This document shows, piece by piece, positions 63,386 through 64,000 of a stretch of 64,000 nucleotides of DNA. The stretch comes from Eulemur rufifrons (lineage: Eukaryota; Chordata; Mammalia; Primates; Lemuridae). The stretch lies in the NCBI RefSeq assembly GCF_041146395.1, contig NC_090986.1, forward strand, positions 46,970,001 through 47,034,000, in the 5' to 3' direction. Every line of letters starts with the position of its first letter. Positions within the stretch are counted from its first letter, which is position 1. The position numbers were made by a program, and so were the translations under genes. Below the pieces are notes generated by a model. It worked only from the letters and a program-made list of their open reading frames with translations. It was not told the DNA's origin and did no database searches.

Positions 63386-64000
63386 TTATGCTGTCTATCA
63401 TTAGGATGTTTCTTCCTTCCTATTCTAAACACTACTACATTCATTGTTGGAGGCACTGAAATCTTAATATTCATGATACCTTCTTCTTGGGGAATATTCA
63501 TCTTCAATTTACTTTATTAATACATTCTCATGTCCCATAATGGATTGCTCATCACTTGGACTTACTCCACATCTGACTGTAAATTTGAATATCACATACT
63601 CTATTATTTCTCTTACCTGTATTCACTACATTTATAAATGACCTCACAGCAACAACTTCCATTCCTTCTTGTCATCACTTACTTTTCAATCTAGTTTATA
63701 TTATATGCTTACAGGGTCTGTTACTTCATCCAATTTCTTCATAATTGTAGCAAACTTGCCACAATAGTTTTCTATATCAAGCATGTGGAAAAATCTTACC
63801 TCAATTCTTTCTTATCCTTGCATGTATCTAAATGGCTGAAAACCAATGGTGGAAAAATACCTAACAAATTGATTCCAATATCAATTTATGCTTACACTTG
63901 CATTCCAAAAGTTATATTCATAATTTGGGGCCCATAATACTCAATATCTTACTGAATGAACCCAATACAGCAAAAAAATTAATGTTTTAATTTTAGCTTG
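63386..64000. other. Unique sequence to window end
   Basis: No gene is recognised. Pyrimidine-rich text at about 63560-63740 may be an ancient LINE relic but the likeness is too weak to call. Confidence 0.35.

Overview
The window is AT-rich vertebrate nuclear DNA from a strepsirrhine primate, most probably a lemur. Four dimeric Alu copies (two plus strand near 21.2 and 39.9 kb, two minus strand near 45.3 and 45.7 kb) place it in primates. The better-preserved copies carry a right-arm variant and a middle region that I associate with lemur Alus. Several L1 3' ends (13.8, 17.8-18.3 and 57.0 kb) also look strepsirrhine. I found no protein-coding exon, rRNA gene, intact tRNA gene or CRISPR array that I can support. 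The short open frames scattered through the window are chance frames or pieces of dead transposons. This is either a gene desert or the inside of a very long intron.

Layout. 0-5 kb: unique AT-rich DNA with two solo LTR-like elements (about 1.86-2.27 and 4.10-4.69 kb). 5.6-9.8 kb: a patchwork of L1 fragments in both orientations; one is interrupted by a Tigger2/MER2-type element (TA duplication) and a hAT element with a perfect 8-bp duplication. 10-20 kb: mostly unique DNA with MER5-like, L1, L2, MIR and MaLR LTR relics, then a lemur-type L1 3' end with an internal tandem duplication (17.8-18.3 kb). 21-30 kb: an Alu, an Alu monomer, a CR1/L2-type LINE relic, and a complex in which Tigger2-like and Tigger1 sequences sit between L1 pieces, the outer L1 piece having a 5' inversion. 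30-43 kb: unique DNA, another L1 3' end, a LINE relic, a nearly full-length dead mariner (37.56-38.83 kb) and an Alu. 43.4 kb: a 40-bp insertion derived from the 5' half of a tRNA-Ala, flanked by a perfect 17-bp duplication. 45-51 kb: two Alus and old L1/MIR/MaLR pieces, including a second L1 inversion junction. 51-64 kb: Tigger7-like, hAT, LTR-like, L1 and MIR relics in unique sequence.

Nothing acts together as a pathway. The content is a record of insertions by L1 (and Alu and a tRNA half moved by L1), DNA transposons of the Tigger, mariner and hAT groups, and retroviral LTRs. Repeat family names are from recalled consensus sequences, not from a database search, and boundaries without a stated target-site duplication are approximate. 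No new biological system was found; the most unusual item is the tailless tRNA-half insertion.
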